Under the pieces are notes generated by a model that did not search any database, was not told where the DNA came from, and saw only the letters and a program-made list of their open reading frames with translations. The position numbers were made by a program, and so were the translations under genes. Below, piece after piece: positions 17,494 through 27,373 of a stretch of 64,000 bases of DNA. Position 1 is the stretch's first letter; the number at the start of each line of letters is the position of its first letter. Source of the DNA: Thalassotalea sp. G2M2-11 (GTDB lineage Bacteria > Pseudomonadota > Gammaproteobacteria > Enterobacterales > Alteromonadaceae); the NCBI RefSeq assembly GCF_017168195.1, contig NZ_JADNYL010000002.1, positions 558,001 to 622,000 of the forward strand. The letters are read 5' to 3'.

Positions 17494-17895
17494 TGTATTT
17501 CCTATCATTTCAACCTGTTGTAAGTGTATAAAAATCACCTTCACTTGGCGATATCTTCTTGCAATAAATGACCAGAATAAAATCATATAACTTAAGATAT
17601 TATCCAAAAACTAACAGCAGACGAAGTAACTCTTGCACATGGCTCATCACCCTATAGTTCAACAACACAATAGCCAAATATTGCACTTTTGTACGGTTTT
17701 AATGACTTTATCACTGATAGTGACATTTATAGGAGTGATTCCTCCTAATTTTTCCGATGATTTGATCGCTTTTGTGCATTTATTCTCAGTTAATCTATTA
17801 ATAAAAAGGCACAATTTCTAACAAAAATTTTATTTTGAATATTATGTTCTATATTTAGATTAAAGCTGCTTGACGGAACATTAAAAGTTTATTTC
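17494..17895. other. 402-bp intergenic region between divergent genes
   Basis: AT-rich spacer that should hold the promoters of the hydroxyacid dehydrogenase (minus) and the REC-EAL gene (plus). A 60-codon open frame on the plus strand (17633-17821) encodes one hydrophobic segment, but its only starts are a TTG and an ATG without a good ribosome site, so I do not call it a gene. No clear operator was seen. Confidence 0.5.
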
Positions 17896-19059
17896 ATGTT
17901 GGACGATTATAACGTTGTCATCTTGGATGATGAGCCAGAATTTGCGGAGTTATTAGCAACAATTGCCAGAGAAGAAGGCTGGCAGGTTGAAGCATCAAGT
18001 GATCCTATTGATTTTCTCACGCAAGATATTAGTGAAAAGACCATTTTGATTCTCGATCTCATTTTACCGGAAGTCGATGGTATTGAAGTGATCAGAGCCT
18101 TAGCGAAACGTAAATGTTATTGCCCACTAATTCTGATCAGTGGCTTTGATAATAAAGTATTACATTCTGCGCAACAGCTGGCTGAAGCACATAATATGCC
18201 TGTCATCGCAACATTAACAAAACCCTTTGAAATCAGCCGTTTTATTAATTTATTAAATGATATAAAAGTTAATTACACCAAGAAAGAGTTTATTCACGGT
18301 CATAGCATTACCTTTACAAAAAAAGAATTACAACATGCTTTAGACAACAACGAGTTTGTTTTACATTATCAACCTCAAATAAGTATTGCCTCAAACAAGG
18401 TCACAAGTATTGAAGCCCTTGTGCGCTGGCAACATCCCTTATTAGGTTTGGTCTACCCAGACAAATTTATTAGTTTAATAGAGGAACATCACTTAATTGA
18501 TCAATTAACCTCTATTGTCTTAACCCTTGCATGCAATAGCTTAAAGCAATTACATGCGCAGCATCCGACACTCAAGATATCTGTCAATGTGACCTCTGAA
18601 AATATTATCTCATTAAAATTTCCTGAGCTATTAAAAAGCATCGCAGACACTAATAACCTTCATAGTAAAGATATTACTTTAGAACTCACTGAAAGTGCGG
18701 TCATGGGAGAGCTAACATCTTCCCTTGATGTGTTAAACCGCTTAAGGATGAAAGACTTTCATCTTTCTATCGATGACTTCGGCACAGGGTACTCATCTTT
18801 ACAACAATTATATCAGGCACCATTTAATGAGCTTAAAATTGACCGTACTTTCACCTCTAAAATGTTAGTTGATAAAGAAGCAAAAGCCATTGTTAATATC
18901 TGCATTATGTTAGGTAAAATGTTAAAAATGAAAACACTTGCTGAAGGGGTAGAAAACAAAGAAATATTAGCTGAACTACAGCGGCTAGAGTGTGACTATG
19001 CTCAAGGTTACTATATTGCTAAACCCATGTGCTTTGACCAGCTATTAGCGTGGTTTTGA
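17896..19059 (+). CDS. Response regulator with EAL c-di-GMP phosphodiesterase domain
   Basis: Two-domain signalling protein of 387 residues. An N-terminal receiver (about 5-122) has acidic residues DDE at 11-13, the phospho-acceptor D54 in ILDLILPEVDG, and Lys in TLTKPFE. A C-terminal EAL domain (about 142-387) keeps the catalytic signature: E173 in EALVRWQHP, ELTESAVM, the metal-binding pair in IDDFGTGYSSL, LKIDRTF and AEGVE. It should therefore hydrolyse cyclic di-GMP under phosphorylation control. Its stop lies just upstream of the hybrid kinase start (27 bp, or overlapping if the GTG start is used), so the kinase is the likely partner. Confidence 0.93.
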   Translation: MLDDYNVVILDDEPEFAELLATIAREEGWQVEASSDPIDFLTQDISEKTILILDLILPEVDGIEVIRALAKRKCYCPLILISGFDNKVLHSAQQLAEAHNMPVIATLTKPFEISRFINLLNDIKVNYTKKEFIHGHSITFTKKELQHALDNNEFVLHYQPQISIASNKVTSIEALVRWQHPLLGLVYPDKFISLIEEHHLIDQLTSIVLTLACNSLKQLHAQHPTLKISVNVTSENIISLKFPELLKSIADTNNLHSKDITLELTESAVMGELTSSLDVLNRLRMKDFHLSIDDFGTGYSSLQQLYQAPFNELKIDRTFTSKMLVDKEAKAIVNICIMLGKMLKMKTLAEGVENKEILAELQRLECDYAQGYYIAKPMCFDQLLAWF

Positions 19060-19085
19060 CATTGAAAATTACGAGATTACTTTCT

Positions 19086-22000
19086 ATGTCAATAAGCAAA
19101 AAAATCTACGGCTTAATCCTACTACTCTTCTTAAGCTTACCAAGCCTGTCTAAGCAAACAACGGTTATCGAATCAGGGCACAATACCTACCAACTCACCC
19201 AAAAGGTATCAATACTGGAAGATCCGAGTGCTCAACTTACATTTGAACAAATCACTTCCCCTATATTTAACAATAATTTCAAACCGATTCAGTCTGAAAA
19301 CGTGAACTTTGGTTTTACCCAATCAACCATTTGGTTAAAATTCACAATCAAGAACACAACAGAAATTAATTATTGGTTATTACGAAATGAATATAATGCG
19401 CTTGAAATTATCGACTTATATGAAGTAGAAAATAATCGGTTAGTCAATCACTTCTTATCTGGAACCCGTCGTTCATTAGATCAAAGGGTCTACCCAAGTC
19501 ATCGCATTATTTTTCCAGTGATCATTCCTACCAATGAACAACGAACTTACTATGTTAAAGTACGCTCTTTTACACCACTGATCATCAACTTATCGCTCAG
19601 TTCTGAATCTGCATTAATACAATCTAACTATGCGGCTGACTTACCTTCAGGCATCGTGCTAGGAATAACCATAGTATTACTTATTATCAACTTAATTTTT
19701 TATTCTATCTTAAAGTTTAAAAGCCAACTGTTTTTAACTATTTATATTTTATGTTCTTTAATTCTCTACAGTGCATACGATAACTACTTAGTTTATTTAA
19801 TTCCAGAAAGCGCAGCGACTAATTCCACTTTAATTTTATTAACCAGTGGCTCTATCGCTTATATCAGCCTCTATTTCTATATCGAATACTTACTTTTGAA
19901 TAAGCTCAAGAAAAAGTACAAGAGTATGATTCGCTATACCGTAATACCTTATTTTGTCATCGTAAATATCTTAGCCTATAGCACTAGCATACTATTGCCC
20001 TATCAAATGTATGTGATAGCCGTATTCCTACTGCCATTCATAGGAGCCTGTTATAGCGGTTATGCTTGGCGAGCAAAACAATACCACGCGCGACTCGTGT
20101 TTATTGGTTTATGTGGTTTAGCCACTGCACAATTTTTCCAAATGTCACTACTTTTTAATCTACTCCATAGTGATCTTTACATATCAATTGAACTAACTCG
20201 CTTCGGTAACATCATCTTAATTACTTTGCTTAGCACGGCAATTGTTGATTATATTCAACAATTGCAGCAGCAAAAACAACAAAGCCACGATAAAGCGATT
20301 CAGGCAGAAAACAAGTTTAAACGCGTCTTTGAACAAGCCTACCAAATGTTATTTCTCATTTCAGCTGAGGGCATTGTGATCTCAGTGAATAAGCAAGCAT
20401 CACGATTTTTAGATAAACCAAAATCTGAACTGATCAAACAAAATTTCACTGACATTTTTACCAGTCTAAAGGGAGTTTTTGATCAAGATGCAATGAAAAA
20501 AAACATCGAGAAAGCTATTTTTGGCCAATTAATCAAACAAAATATAGTTGCCTATTCCAATAAAGGGACCCTAAAAGATCTGGAAATATCTTATCAACCC
20601 TATGTAAATCATCAGCAAGAAGTCAATAATGTACTGGTGCAGGTTCGTGATATCACCAAAGAATCTCAAGCATTTAAAGCCATTCAAAACATGGTGGTAG
20701 GTATTGCTAGCTTATCAACAGAGAATTTTTTTAAAAATTTTCTAATCGAAATTTCTCGTGTTTATAACGCTAAATACGTCATGCTCAGCCAACTGAACGA
20801 TAGCACGCCAATGACAGCAACCACTGTGGCAGTGATTAACGACAAAAAACCTATTGCTAACTTTACTTATGAAATAGCCAACACGCCTAGCGAAAAACTT
20901 ATCGATAACCATCTAGGTAATTACCCCAATGATGTTCAAGTACTTTTTCCACAAGACGAGTGGATATCTTCACATAATATAGTGAGCTATTTAGGGGTAA
21001 ATATAAAAGATTCAGACGGTCACATCATAGGGTTTCTTTCTGTTTTAGATGATAGACCACTTGATGAGGATAATTACTTTATCGAGGTATTAGATGTATT
21101 TGCTGCACGCATTGCCAATGAACTTCGTCATCAGGAATCACAAGAGGCATTGAAAACTGCGCTAGAAAAGCTCGATTTTCATATCACCAATACACCACTA
21201 GGCGTCATTGAATGGGATACTAGTTTTAACATTGTTAAATGGAATAAGGCAGCCAAGAAAATCTTTGGTTTTAGTATGGAAGACTTCGAAGGTAAAGCCG
21301 CATTAAAAATGCTATTACCCAGAAGTGAAATTGCTCACGTGGTCGAATTAACCAAAGAATTAATTGCCAACAAAGGTGGCTATCACAGCCTGAGTAAAAA
21401 CCTGACAAAAGAAGGAAAAGAAATTTTATGTGAATGGCACAACACACCACTATTAAACAGCGACGGAGAGGTAACTGGCGTTGCGTCTATGATCAATGAT
21501 GTTACCGCAGAGCATAATGCATTAAGCGCGCTTTATTTAAAAGAACATGAACAAAATGAAATTTTTAATGCATTAACCGATGCTATTTTTATTATCGATC
21601 AACAAGGCAAAGTGCTTTCCACTAATCGTGCAGTACAAATACTCTTTGGCTATAAAATGAATGAATTAGTTGGTAAACGTGCCGACATATTACTGACAGG
21701 AAAATTCAAAAAGTACTATGACAAATACTTAGCCATTTTATTAACATCACTGCCCAAGCAGCATTTACCGGTAAACAGAGAAATATGGGGACGTAGAAAA
21801 GATGGTGAGCAATTCCAATTAAACTTATCGTTAACCGCTATGCCAAATGATAATTCAGGGCAAAAGCGCATTCTAGCAACATGCCATGATTTAACAGAGT
21901 TTAAAATCCAACAAGAATCCCTCAAACAATCACACAAAATGGACGCTCTCGGTAGTTTAACCGGTGGAATTGCTCATGATTTTAACAACCTACTTGGCAT

Positions 22001-23075
22001 CATAAACGGTTATGCGGAATTATTAACTCATCACGCCCAAGCCGAAAGTAAAGACGCAAAATATGTACAACATATACTAAATGCCAGCTCTCGTGGGGCA
22101 AAACTGACGAAAAAACTGCTCTCTTTTGCCCAGAAAAATACCGAAGATAAAGAATTAGTTGATATCAATCAGCTACTCTGTGATGAATATGATATGTTAC
22201 AGAAGACATTAACGCCCCGCATCACGTTAACTCTTGATTTAGATGATAATTTACCATTAACGAACATTGATAAATCAGAGCTGCAAGATTGTATTTTAAA
22301 TTTGACCATTAATGCAATGCATGCCATTGAAGATCATGGTGAAATCACCATAGATACCACAATAGAATCATTCACTAAACAACAAGCTCAACTGCGTGAA
22401 TTAGTGGCTGGACAGTATATTAAACTGACCATCAAAGATAATGGCAAAGGCATGGATGAACAGGTACAACAAAAGGCACTTGAGCCCTTTTTTACCACCA
22501 AAGGCAACACAGGAACTGGCCTAGGGTTAAGTCAAGTCTATGGTTTTGTCGAGCGTTCAAACGGTTTTATCGATATTCAATCTCAACTCAACCATGGGAC
22601 AGAAATTTCATTATTCTTACCTGCAGATAAAAGGAAATTATCTTCAAAAACCAGCAAAACTCACTCACCGACAGATATTGTGCAAAACGCGTCGGTGTTG
22701 GTTGTTGACGATGAGCCATCATTAGTTGAATTATCGTACACAGTCTTAAGCAATGCTGGCTATCAAGTCTATACTGCCGACAGCGGGGAGCAAGCACTCA
22801 TCGTCTTAGAACAGCATAAAGTAGATGCCTTATTATGCGATGTCATCATGCCAAATATGGGCGGGGTTGAGTTAGCTAAGATAGTCGAAAAACAATACCC
22901 AGACACAGCAATATTGTTTATCAGCGGTTATTACGAGCAAAACTCGCCCTCAGTAAATCAATTTATTACCGACAAAGTGATCAAAAAACCCTATGAAACG
23001 AGTGAATTAATTCAACGCATCACGCAATGCATTATGGAAAAAAGAAAGAGTATATCTCATAAACTGACTCACTAA
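19086..23075 (+). CDS. Hybrid sensor histidine kinase, 7TMR-DISM sensor with PAS domains and receiver
   Basis: Membrane sensor kinase of about 1329 residues. Order: signal peptide, periplasmic 7TMR-DISMED2 beta-sandwich (about 40-175), seven membrane helices (about 190-400), a short coiled coil, a PAS domain, a GAF-like segment, two further PAS domains (about 690-935), a histidine kinase core with phospho-accepting His in GGIAHDFNNLLG, an ATPase domain with N, G1 and G2 boxes (NGKGMD, GTGLGLSQ), and a C-terminal receiver with Asp in LLCDVIMPNMGG. DISMED2 domains often bind carbohydrates; the ligand here is unknown. I chose the ATG at 19086 because a signal peptide follows directly; a GTG at 19050 overlapping the REC-EAL gene is possible. 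Confidence 0.92.
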   Translation: MSISKKIYGLILLLFLSLPSLSKQTTVIESGHNTYQLTQKVSILEDPSAQLTFEQITSPIFNNNFKPIQSENVNFGFTQSTIWLKFTIKNTTEINYWLLRNEYNALEIIDLYEVENNRLVNHFLSGTRRSLDQRVYPSHRIIFPVIIPTNEQRTYYVKVRSFTPLIINLSLSSESALIQSNYAADLPSGIVLGITIVLLIINLIFYSILKFKSQLFLTIYILCSLILYSAYDNYLVYLIPESAATNSTLILLTSGSIAYISLYFYIEYLLLNKLKKKYKSMIRYTVIPYFVIVNILAYSTSILLPYQMYVIAVFLLPFIGACYSGYAWRAKQYHARLVFIGLCGLATAQFFQMSLLFNLLHSDLYISIELTRFGNIILITLLSTAIVDYIQQLQQQKQQSHDKAIQAENKFKRVFEQAYQMLFLISAEGIVISVNKQASRFLDKPKSELIKQNFTDIFTSLKGVFDQDAMKKNIEKAIFGQLIKQNIVAYSNKGTLKDLEISYQPYVNHQQEVNNVLVQVRDITKESQAFKAIQNMVVGIASLSTENFFKNFLIEISRVYNAKYVMLSQLNDSTPMTATTVAVINDKKPIANFTYEIANTPSEKLIDNHLGNYPNDVQVLFPQDEWISSHNIVSYLGVNIKDSDGHIIGFLSVLDDRPLDEDNYFIEVLDVFAARIANELRHQESQEALKTALEKLDFHITNTPLGVIEWDTSFNIVKWNKAAKKIFGFSMEDFEGKAALKMLLPRSEIAHVVELTKELIANKGGYHSLSKNLTKEGKEILCEWHNTPLLNSDGEVTGVASMINDVTAEHNALSALYLKEHEQNEIFNALTDAIFIIDQQGKVLSTNRAVQILFGYKMNELVGKRADILLTGKFKKYYDKYLAILLTSLPKQHLPVNREIWGRRKDGEQFQLNLSLTAMPNDNSGQKRILATCHDLTEFKIQQESLKQSHKMDALGSLTGGIAHDFNNLLGIINGYAELLTHHAQAESKDAKYVQHILNASSRGAKLTKKLLSFAQKNTEDKELVDINQLLCDEYDMLQKTLTPRITLTLDLDDNLPLTNIDKSELQDCILNLTINAMHAIEDHGEITIDTTIESFTKQQAQLRELVAGQYIKLTIKDNGKGMDEQVQQKALEPFFTTKGNTGTGLGLSQVYGFVERSNGFIDIQSQLNHGTEISLFLPADKRKLSSKTSKTHSPTDIVQNASVLVVDDEPSLVELSYTVLSNAGYQVYTADSGEQALIVLEQHKVDALLCDVIMPNMGGVELAKIVEKQYPDTAILFISGYYEQNSPSVNQFITDKVIKKPYETSELIQRITQCIMEKRKSISHKLTH

Positions 23076-23101
23076 TTCTCCTCACTTGTTAAAACTATTG
23101 A

Positions 23102-24091
23102 TTATCCGTCCTCTGCATGCTTATTTTTATCGCCAGCAGTCTGGAGTATTTTGACTAACTGATAAACAATTTCTTGGCGAAATGGTTGCTCAGGGGTTGT
23201 TAACTGGAAGGGAAATTCTCGCTGATTTGGGCTATCAGGAAAATACTGAGGTTCGAGACATATTCCTTGCCTAGGCGAAAATTTACCGGATAAATGATCC
23301 CCTGTATATATTTGCAAACCAGGATAGCTACTTTGAACGTGTAATTGAAGTTTTTTATCCGGGCTTATTAATACCGCTTGCCAATCATCCCGTTGATTGA
23401 TAACAAAATTTAAGTCTATCTGATCACGTTCATCGTCATGCTTTAATATGCGTGGTTTAGTAAAATCATAACGAGATCCAGCAACAGGTAAAATATCTCC
23501 TGTAGGGATCATTTTATCATCTAAATCGGTATAATATTGCGCGTTAATATGCAAAAGGTGTTCATTAGCATTATGCTCAACCCCTGCTAAATTAAAATAC
23601 GCGTGACTAGTTGGTCCAACAATCGTGGCTTGCTCAGCAGTAGCTGACAAGGTAATTTTAAGCTCACTTTCTTCAGTTAACTGATAGTCCACTTTAAAAT
23701 GGATAGGCCCAGGGTAACCATTAAAGCCATCCTCACAGCGGTAAGAAAATGAAATGAATTGTGCCTCTTGTGCTTCAAGCTGCCACAACACGTGACTCAA
23801 AGCATTTGGACCACCATGTAAGTGATTTAGCCCTTCATTAGACGCTAATTGCATTTGCTGATCATTGATATTCACATGAGAGTGACCAATTCGATTAGCA
23901 TATGGTCCAACTATTGCGCCTAAATGAGCAGCATCGTCAAGGTAGTCGGCAAGTTTAGAATAGCCTAAAACAATATTTCGTTCTTCATCCTCAACTAAAG
24001 TATGCCATTGAACAATACGTGCACCATAATTGGTAATACATACCTCATCCCCCTGTTGATTCGATAACAAAAAAGAACGCAACTCAGTCAT
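23102..24091 (-). CDS. galM: Aldose 1-epimerase (mutarotase)
   Basis: Interconverts alpha and beta anomers of galactose, glucose and related aldoses. The 329-residue protein shows the family's catalytic residues: the substrate-binding His in NHLHGGPNA, the acid His in PTSHAYFNLAG, and the base Glu in GICLEPQYFPDSPN. YANRIGH near residue 65 is also typical. No signal peptide is seen, so it should act in the cytosol. It stands apart from other galactose genes and is convergent with the DISM hybrid kinase. A link to the sugar-acid cluster at 33-37 kb is possible but unproven. Confidence 0.93.
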   Translation of the reverse strand: MTELRSFLLSNQQGDEVCITNYGARIVQWHTLVEDEERNIVLGYSKLADYLDDAAHLGAIVGPYANRIGHSHVNINDQQMQLASNEGLNHLHGGPNALSHVLWQLEAQEAQFISFSYRCEDGFNGYPGPIHFKVDYQLTEESELKITLSATAEQATIVGPTSHAYFNLAGVEHNANEHLLHINAQYYTDLDDKMIPTGDILPVAGSRYDFTKPRILKHDDERDQIDLNFVINQRDDWQAVLISPDKKLQLHVQSSYPGLQIYTGDHLSGKFSPRQGICLEPQYFPDSPNQREFPFQLTTPEQPFRQEIVYQLVKILQTAGDKNKHAEDG

Positions 24092-24209
24092 CTATGATCC
24101 AATTAATCCATTCAAACAATAGCATTCATATTGCACCGTTCGTATGTAAAATCAAATACTTTTATTACTTATCTAGGATGCTTATCTTGTAGATCTGATT
24201 CGACAGATA

Positions 24210-24244
24210 AAAAAAGCATTGCCGTATCGGGCAATGCTATTTTT
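24210..24244 (-). terminator. Bidirectional intrinsic terminator
   Basis: Nine-bp stem agcattgcc / ggcaatgct with a 6-base loop, an A run on the left and a T run on the right. It lies just past the stop of the DUF3010 gene and upstream of galM on the minus strand. Confidence 0.8.
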
Positions 24245-24260
24245 GAAGACGTAAAAACAA

Positions 24261-24686
24261 TTAATGATTTTCGAGATAGGCAAATACCGTTTGAAATGCT
24301 GTTTCTTGAAATTTCTTTAAGCCCGTATCACGGAAATCAATGTCAACTTGTGACTTAGCCAAAGCTGACTTAACATAAGTCCCCGAAACAATTTCAACCG
24401 TTATATCATCAATCAATTGAATTGCAGCTTCTAATTTGAAGCCCACCGGACCACCGGCAAACTTTCCTTTTAATGCCCGTCCCTTTATCACAACAGAATC
24501 AATGTGATAATCAGTTAATAATTTAGCAAATGTAAACTGAAACTTTTTCACTTGCTCTGCATCACCGGCATCAGCAATACTAATTTTAGGAACTCTCATA
24601 TGAGGAATATCGTACAAGCCATCCGCTTTCGACATGACACAAATTATTGCATCATTCCCTTTTAATTCTACACCACAAACTTTCAT
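24261..24686 (-). CDS. DUF3010 family protein
   Basis: Conserved protein of unknown function found in Shewanella, Vibrio and other marine gammaproteobacteria. With the ATG at 24686, which has AGGGT well placed upstream, it has 141 residues; the open frame extends nine codons further without support. It begins MKVCGVELKGNDAIICVM, resembling the first strand of an RNase H-like fold, and includes the segment VVIKGRALKGKFAGGPVGFK. That fold suggestion is my inference. It has no signal peptide or membrane helix, and ends in a strong terminator, so it is probably monocistronic. Confidence 0.82.
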   Translation of the reverse strand: MKVCGVELKGNDAIICVMSKADGLYDIPHMRVPKISIADAGDAEQVKKFQFTFAKLLTDYHIDSVVIKGRALKGKFAGGPVGFKLEAAIQLIDDITVEIVSGTYVKSALAKSQVDIDFRDTGLKKFQETAFQTVFAYLENH

Positions 24687-24766
24687 AGCTACCCTCTTTA
24701 TAAACACCGCCATTATAAAGCACTATGGTAAACTTTGCTGGCTTTATTTTGTTCGAAACGGAGAGA

Positions 24767-25006
24767 TTATTTTTCTTTTTTCAATTTAATAATCAAGTCA
24801 ATATGCGGGATCAATTCTTCAATTTCTCTGATATGGTTTCTTAGTGACTCCCATTGTACTAATTCCAGTTTACCGGAATCTAATATAGCCCGCTTCAATT
24901 CACTCACTAACGAGTTTTCATCTTTTTGTTCGATAAACTCATTAATGCGCAATAAGTCATCCAGATCCTTTTGAGAAAGGATTTCAAAATCTTTCTTTGT
25001 TGCCAT
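24767..25006 (-). CDS. Small protein of unknown function
   Basis: A 79-residue open frame from an ATG at 25006, preceded by AGAG at good spacing; an earlier in-frame start (25018) would add four residues. The sequence is charged and helical (LSQKDLDDLLRINEFIEQ, then a Lys-rich C-terminus), with no membrane segment, signal peptide or known motif. I do not recognise the family. Clean spacing between neighbours and biased composition make it look like a real gene. Confidence 0.65.
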   Translation of the reverse strand: MATKKDFEILSQKDLDDLLRINEFIEQKDENSLVSELKRAILDSGKLELVQWESLRNHIREIEELIPHIDLIIKLKKEK

Positions 25007-25090
25007 TGACGCTCTCACTTTGTCTCAAGACATAATAATTATAAGCAAAAAACACTAATTTACCCGCAAGCAAACAAAGAATATTGGCGC

Positions 25091-25570
25091 TTATTGAGCA
25101 AAATCAATCAATGTTTGACCAGACATTCGATAACCAATCCATTCAGATTGAGGTTCTGCCCCCAACGCTTCATAAAACTCACGCGATGGTGTATTCCAAT
25201 CTAAACAACTCCATTCAAAACGACCACAGCCCCGCTCAACGGCAATACTAGCTAAGCGCTTTAACAATGCTACGCCTGCTCCCCGACCTCGATACTGTGG
25301 CGATACATAAAGATCTTCTAAATACAAACCTGGCTTTGCTAACCATGTTGAATAATTGTAAAAATACACTGAAAAGCCTATTGCTTCACCGTCCAGTTCA
25401 CAGATAAGGCCATGTACACCACTATGAGCTTCAAACATGCTCGATTTAATGGTTTCAACATTTGCTAAAACTTCGTGTTCAGCTTTTTCATAAATAGCTA
25501 ATTCACGAATAAAGTACAATATGGTTTCAGCGTCATCGATCGTCGCTGTTCGAATAGTTATTTCAGACAT
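25091..25570 (-). CDS. GNAT family N-acetyltransferase
   Basis: Acetyl-CoA dependent acetyltransferase of 159 residues. The acetyl-CoA-binding motif A reads LEDLYVSPQYRGRGAGVALL (about 84-103), followed by the NTPSREFYEALGAEP segment. The overall pattern, including FIRELAIYEKAEHEV near the start, is close to the spermidine/thialysine acetyltransferase (SSAT-like) branch, which acts on polyamines or thialysine. Substrate assignment remains inferred. It is monocistronic by spacing and lies divergent from the M20 dipeptidase across about 200 bp. Confidence 0.88.
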   Translation of the reverse strand: MSEITIRTATIDDAETILYFIRELAIYEKAEHEVLANVETIKSSMFEAHSGVHGLICELDGEAIGFSVYFYNYSTWLAKPGLYLEDLYVSPQYRGRGAGVALLKRLASIAVERGCGRFEWSCLDWNTPSREFYEALGAEPQSEWIGYRMSGQTLIDFAQ

Positions 25571-25768
25571 TCAGTGCCTCGTAGTATAAATTCATTAAAA
25601 ATAAAGGGAATTATTGACAACTCATAGTGACTAATAGCCAATACACTATGACTAAAATGACATAATGACCAACTGTATAGGTAGTATTTTCAAAATATTG
25701 TAGCTATATACACAGACAAGAGTCATTTATAGTGTCCCCGATAACATTCATGATAATAAGGAAAAGTC

Positions 25769-27289
25769 GTGCGCTTGAAAACTACACCCTACTATTATTT
25801 TATCGCTCTTGCTGCGAGTTTAACACTAAGCATGTCTGCTCATGCAAAATCTGTCAGTAAGCTTGCTGAACAAACAGCACAATACGCTGTAAATACATAC
25901 CAACAAGCAATGATCGACAGCTTAGCACAATTAGTTCAACATAATACTGTTGCTAAAGAGGGGGTATCAGCAACCGATAATCCTGCACATATTGCCTTTA
26001 AGCAAACGTTAGAGAAACAAGCAACTCAACTCGGATTAGATTATACCGATGAAGGCTATGTCGTCATTATAGGTTTAGGTGAGAATAAAGAACGCTTAGG
26101 TATTATTACTCATGGTGATATCCAGCCAGTCAATCCTGAAAAATGGGCAAAATCGCCTTTTGAACTAGACAGCACTACCGAACCCGGCAAATTAATTGGC
26201 CGCGGGACTGAAGATGACAAAGGCCCTATTTCAACCGCTCTTTATGCCATGAAAGCCATTAAAGACAAACAAATACCTCTCAATAAACGCATTGAATTAT
26301 ATGTCTATATGGCGGAAGAATCTGATTGGGAACCGTTAAAAGAATACATTAAACACCACGACCTCCCTCAGACCAATATTACCATTGATGCCGAATACCC
26401 TGTGGTTACCGCAGAAAAGGGTTATGGCACCATAAAAATAGCCTTTAACAAAACTGACAACGCGCCATTATTTGACCCATATATCAGCCATTTTGAGGGC
26501 GGCTATTTTGGCTCTCAGATCCCAGAAGATGCCAAAGCTGTCATCAATAATGCCGATGCTCATTTACTGGAACAGTTAATGAATAAAGCACGTAACTATT
26601 CTGACGCAAATTTTGATTTTTTATTGAAAGATAAAAAGCTCACCGTTTCCGCGTTAGGACAATCAGCTCATTCATCTAAACCACAAGAAGGTGTTAATGC
26701 CATTCCGTATTTAGCGGATTTATTATCAATTAAACGCTGGCCTAATAATGGTGCAGGTACCTTAGTAAATTTTATCAATGATAATATCGGCTTAGGATTA
26801 GAGGGTAAACAGTTTGGCAGTATCGCGTATCGTGATGATTTTATGGGACCTATGACAGTCTCTCCCACGGTGATCAAACAGCATAAAAACAATCTTGAAT
26901 TAAACATTAATATTCGCCGACCAAAAGGAAAATCAGCCCAACAATTGCGTGAAGAAATTAATCAAGCCATCGCATCTTGGAAGCTAAAAAATATCGCCGA
27001 CATCACTGAGTTAACTCATTATATTGGTGACCCATTCGTGCAAGACAATGCGCCGCAAACGGACACTTTACTGACAGTATTTTCTCACTTTACTGGCATC
27101 AAAAACGCGAAACCAATTGCCATTGGAGGAGGAACTAACTCAAGGTTGTTCCCAACAGCGGTATCTTTTGGCCCTTCTATGCCGGGCGCAAAATATACAG
27201 GGCACTCTGAACACGAATTTATTACCGTTAAGCAGTTAATGTTAAATTTAAAAATGTATACAGCAGCAATCATAGAGCTAGCGAAATAG
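25769..27289 (+). CDS. Secreted M20 family dipeptidase
   Basis: Zinc metallopeptidase of the M20 family (PepV/Sapep-like), exported by a signal peptide (about 1-26, ending SAHA-K). Metal and catalytic residues are visible: His and Asp in ITHGDIQPV, Asp in GRGTEDDKGPI, and the Glu pair in YMAEESDW. The C-terminal domain has GGGTNSRLFPTAVSFGPSMPG, with a GHSEHEF His near the end. At 506 residues it has the family length including the dimerisation/lid domain. It starts with GTG at 25769 with a GGAA ribosome site. It probably cleaves dipeptides in the periplasm; no transporter is adjacent. Confidence 0.9.
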   Translation: MRLKTTPYYYFIALAASLTLSMSAHAKSVSKLAEQTAQYAVNTYQQAMIDSLAQLVQHNTVAKEGVSATDNPAHIAFKQTLEKQATQLGLDYTDEGYVVIIGLGENKERLGIITHGDIQPVNPEKWAKSPFELDSTTEPGKLIGRGTEDDKGPISTALYAMKAIKDKQIPLNKRIELYVYMAEESDWEPLKEYIKHHDLPQTNITIDAEYPVVTAEKGYGTIKIAFNKTDNAPLFDPYISHFEGGYFGSQIPEDAKAVINNADAHLLEQLMNKARNYSDANFDFLLKDKKLTVSALGQSAHSSKPQEGVNAIPYLADLLSIKRWPNNGAGTLVNFINDNIGLGLEGKQFGSIAYRDDFMGPMTVSPTVIKQHKNNLELNINIRRPKGKSAQQLREEINQAIASWKLKNIADITELTHYIGDPFVQDNAPQTDTLLTVFSHFTGIKNAKPIAIGGGTNSRLFPTAVSFGPSMPGAKYTGHSEHEFITVKQLMLNLKMYTAAIIELAK

Positions 27290-27295
27290 TACGCC

Positions 27296-27354
27296 AAAAA
27301 AATTGTCCTGCTCAAGGGGGAACTGCCCCTAACAATTATCTAAGAGCAGGACAA
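27296..27354 (-). terminator. Terminator with nested hairpin after the beta-propeller gene
   Basis: An 11-bp outer stem (27303-27313 with 27344-27354) encloses a second hairpin agggg/cccct (27315-27319 with 27326-27330). On the minus strand it is followed by seven T residues. A competing 6-bp pairing (27301-27306 with 27332-27337) is also possible. Confidence 0.75.
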
Positions 27355-27373
27355 AATCTCACGTAAACTTGGC

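Noticed and set aside
17633-17821. Possible 60-residue protein with one hydrophobic segment
   Set aside because: No convincing start or ribosome site, and the second half reads like random AT-rich sequence. Conservation evidence would be needed.
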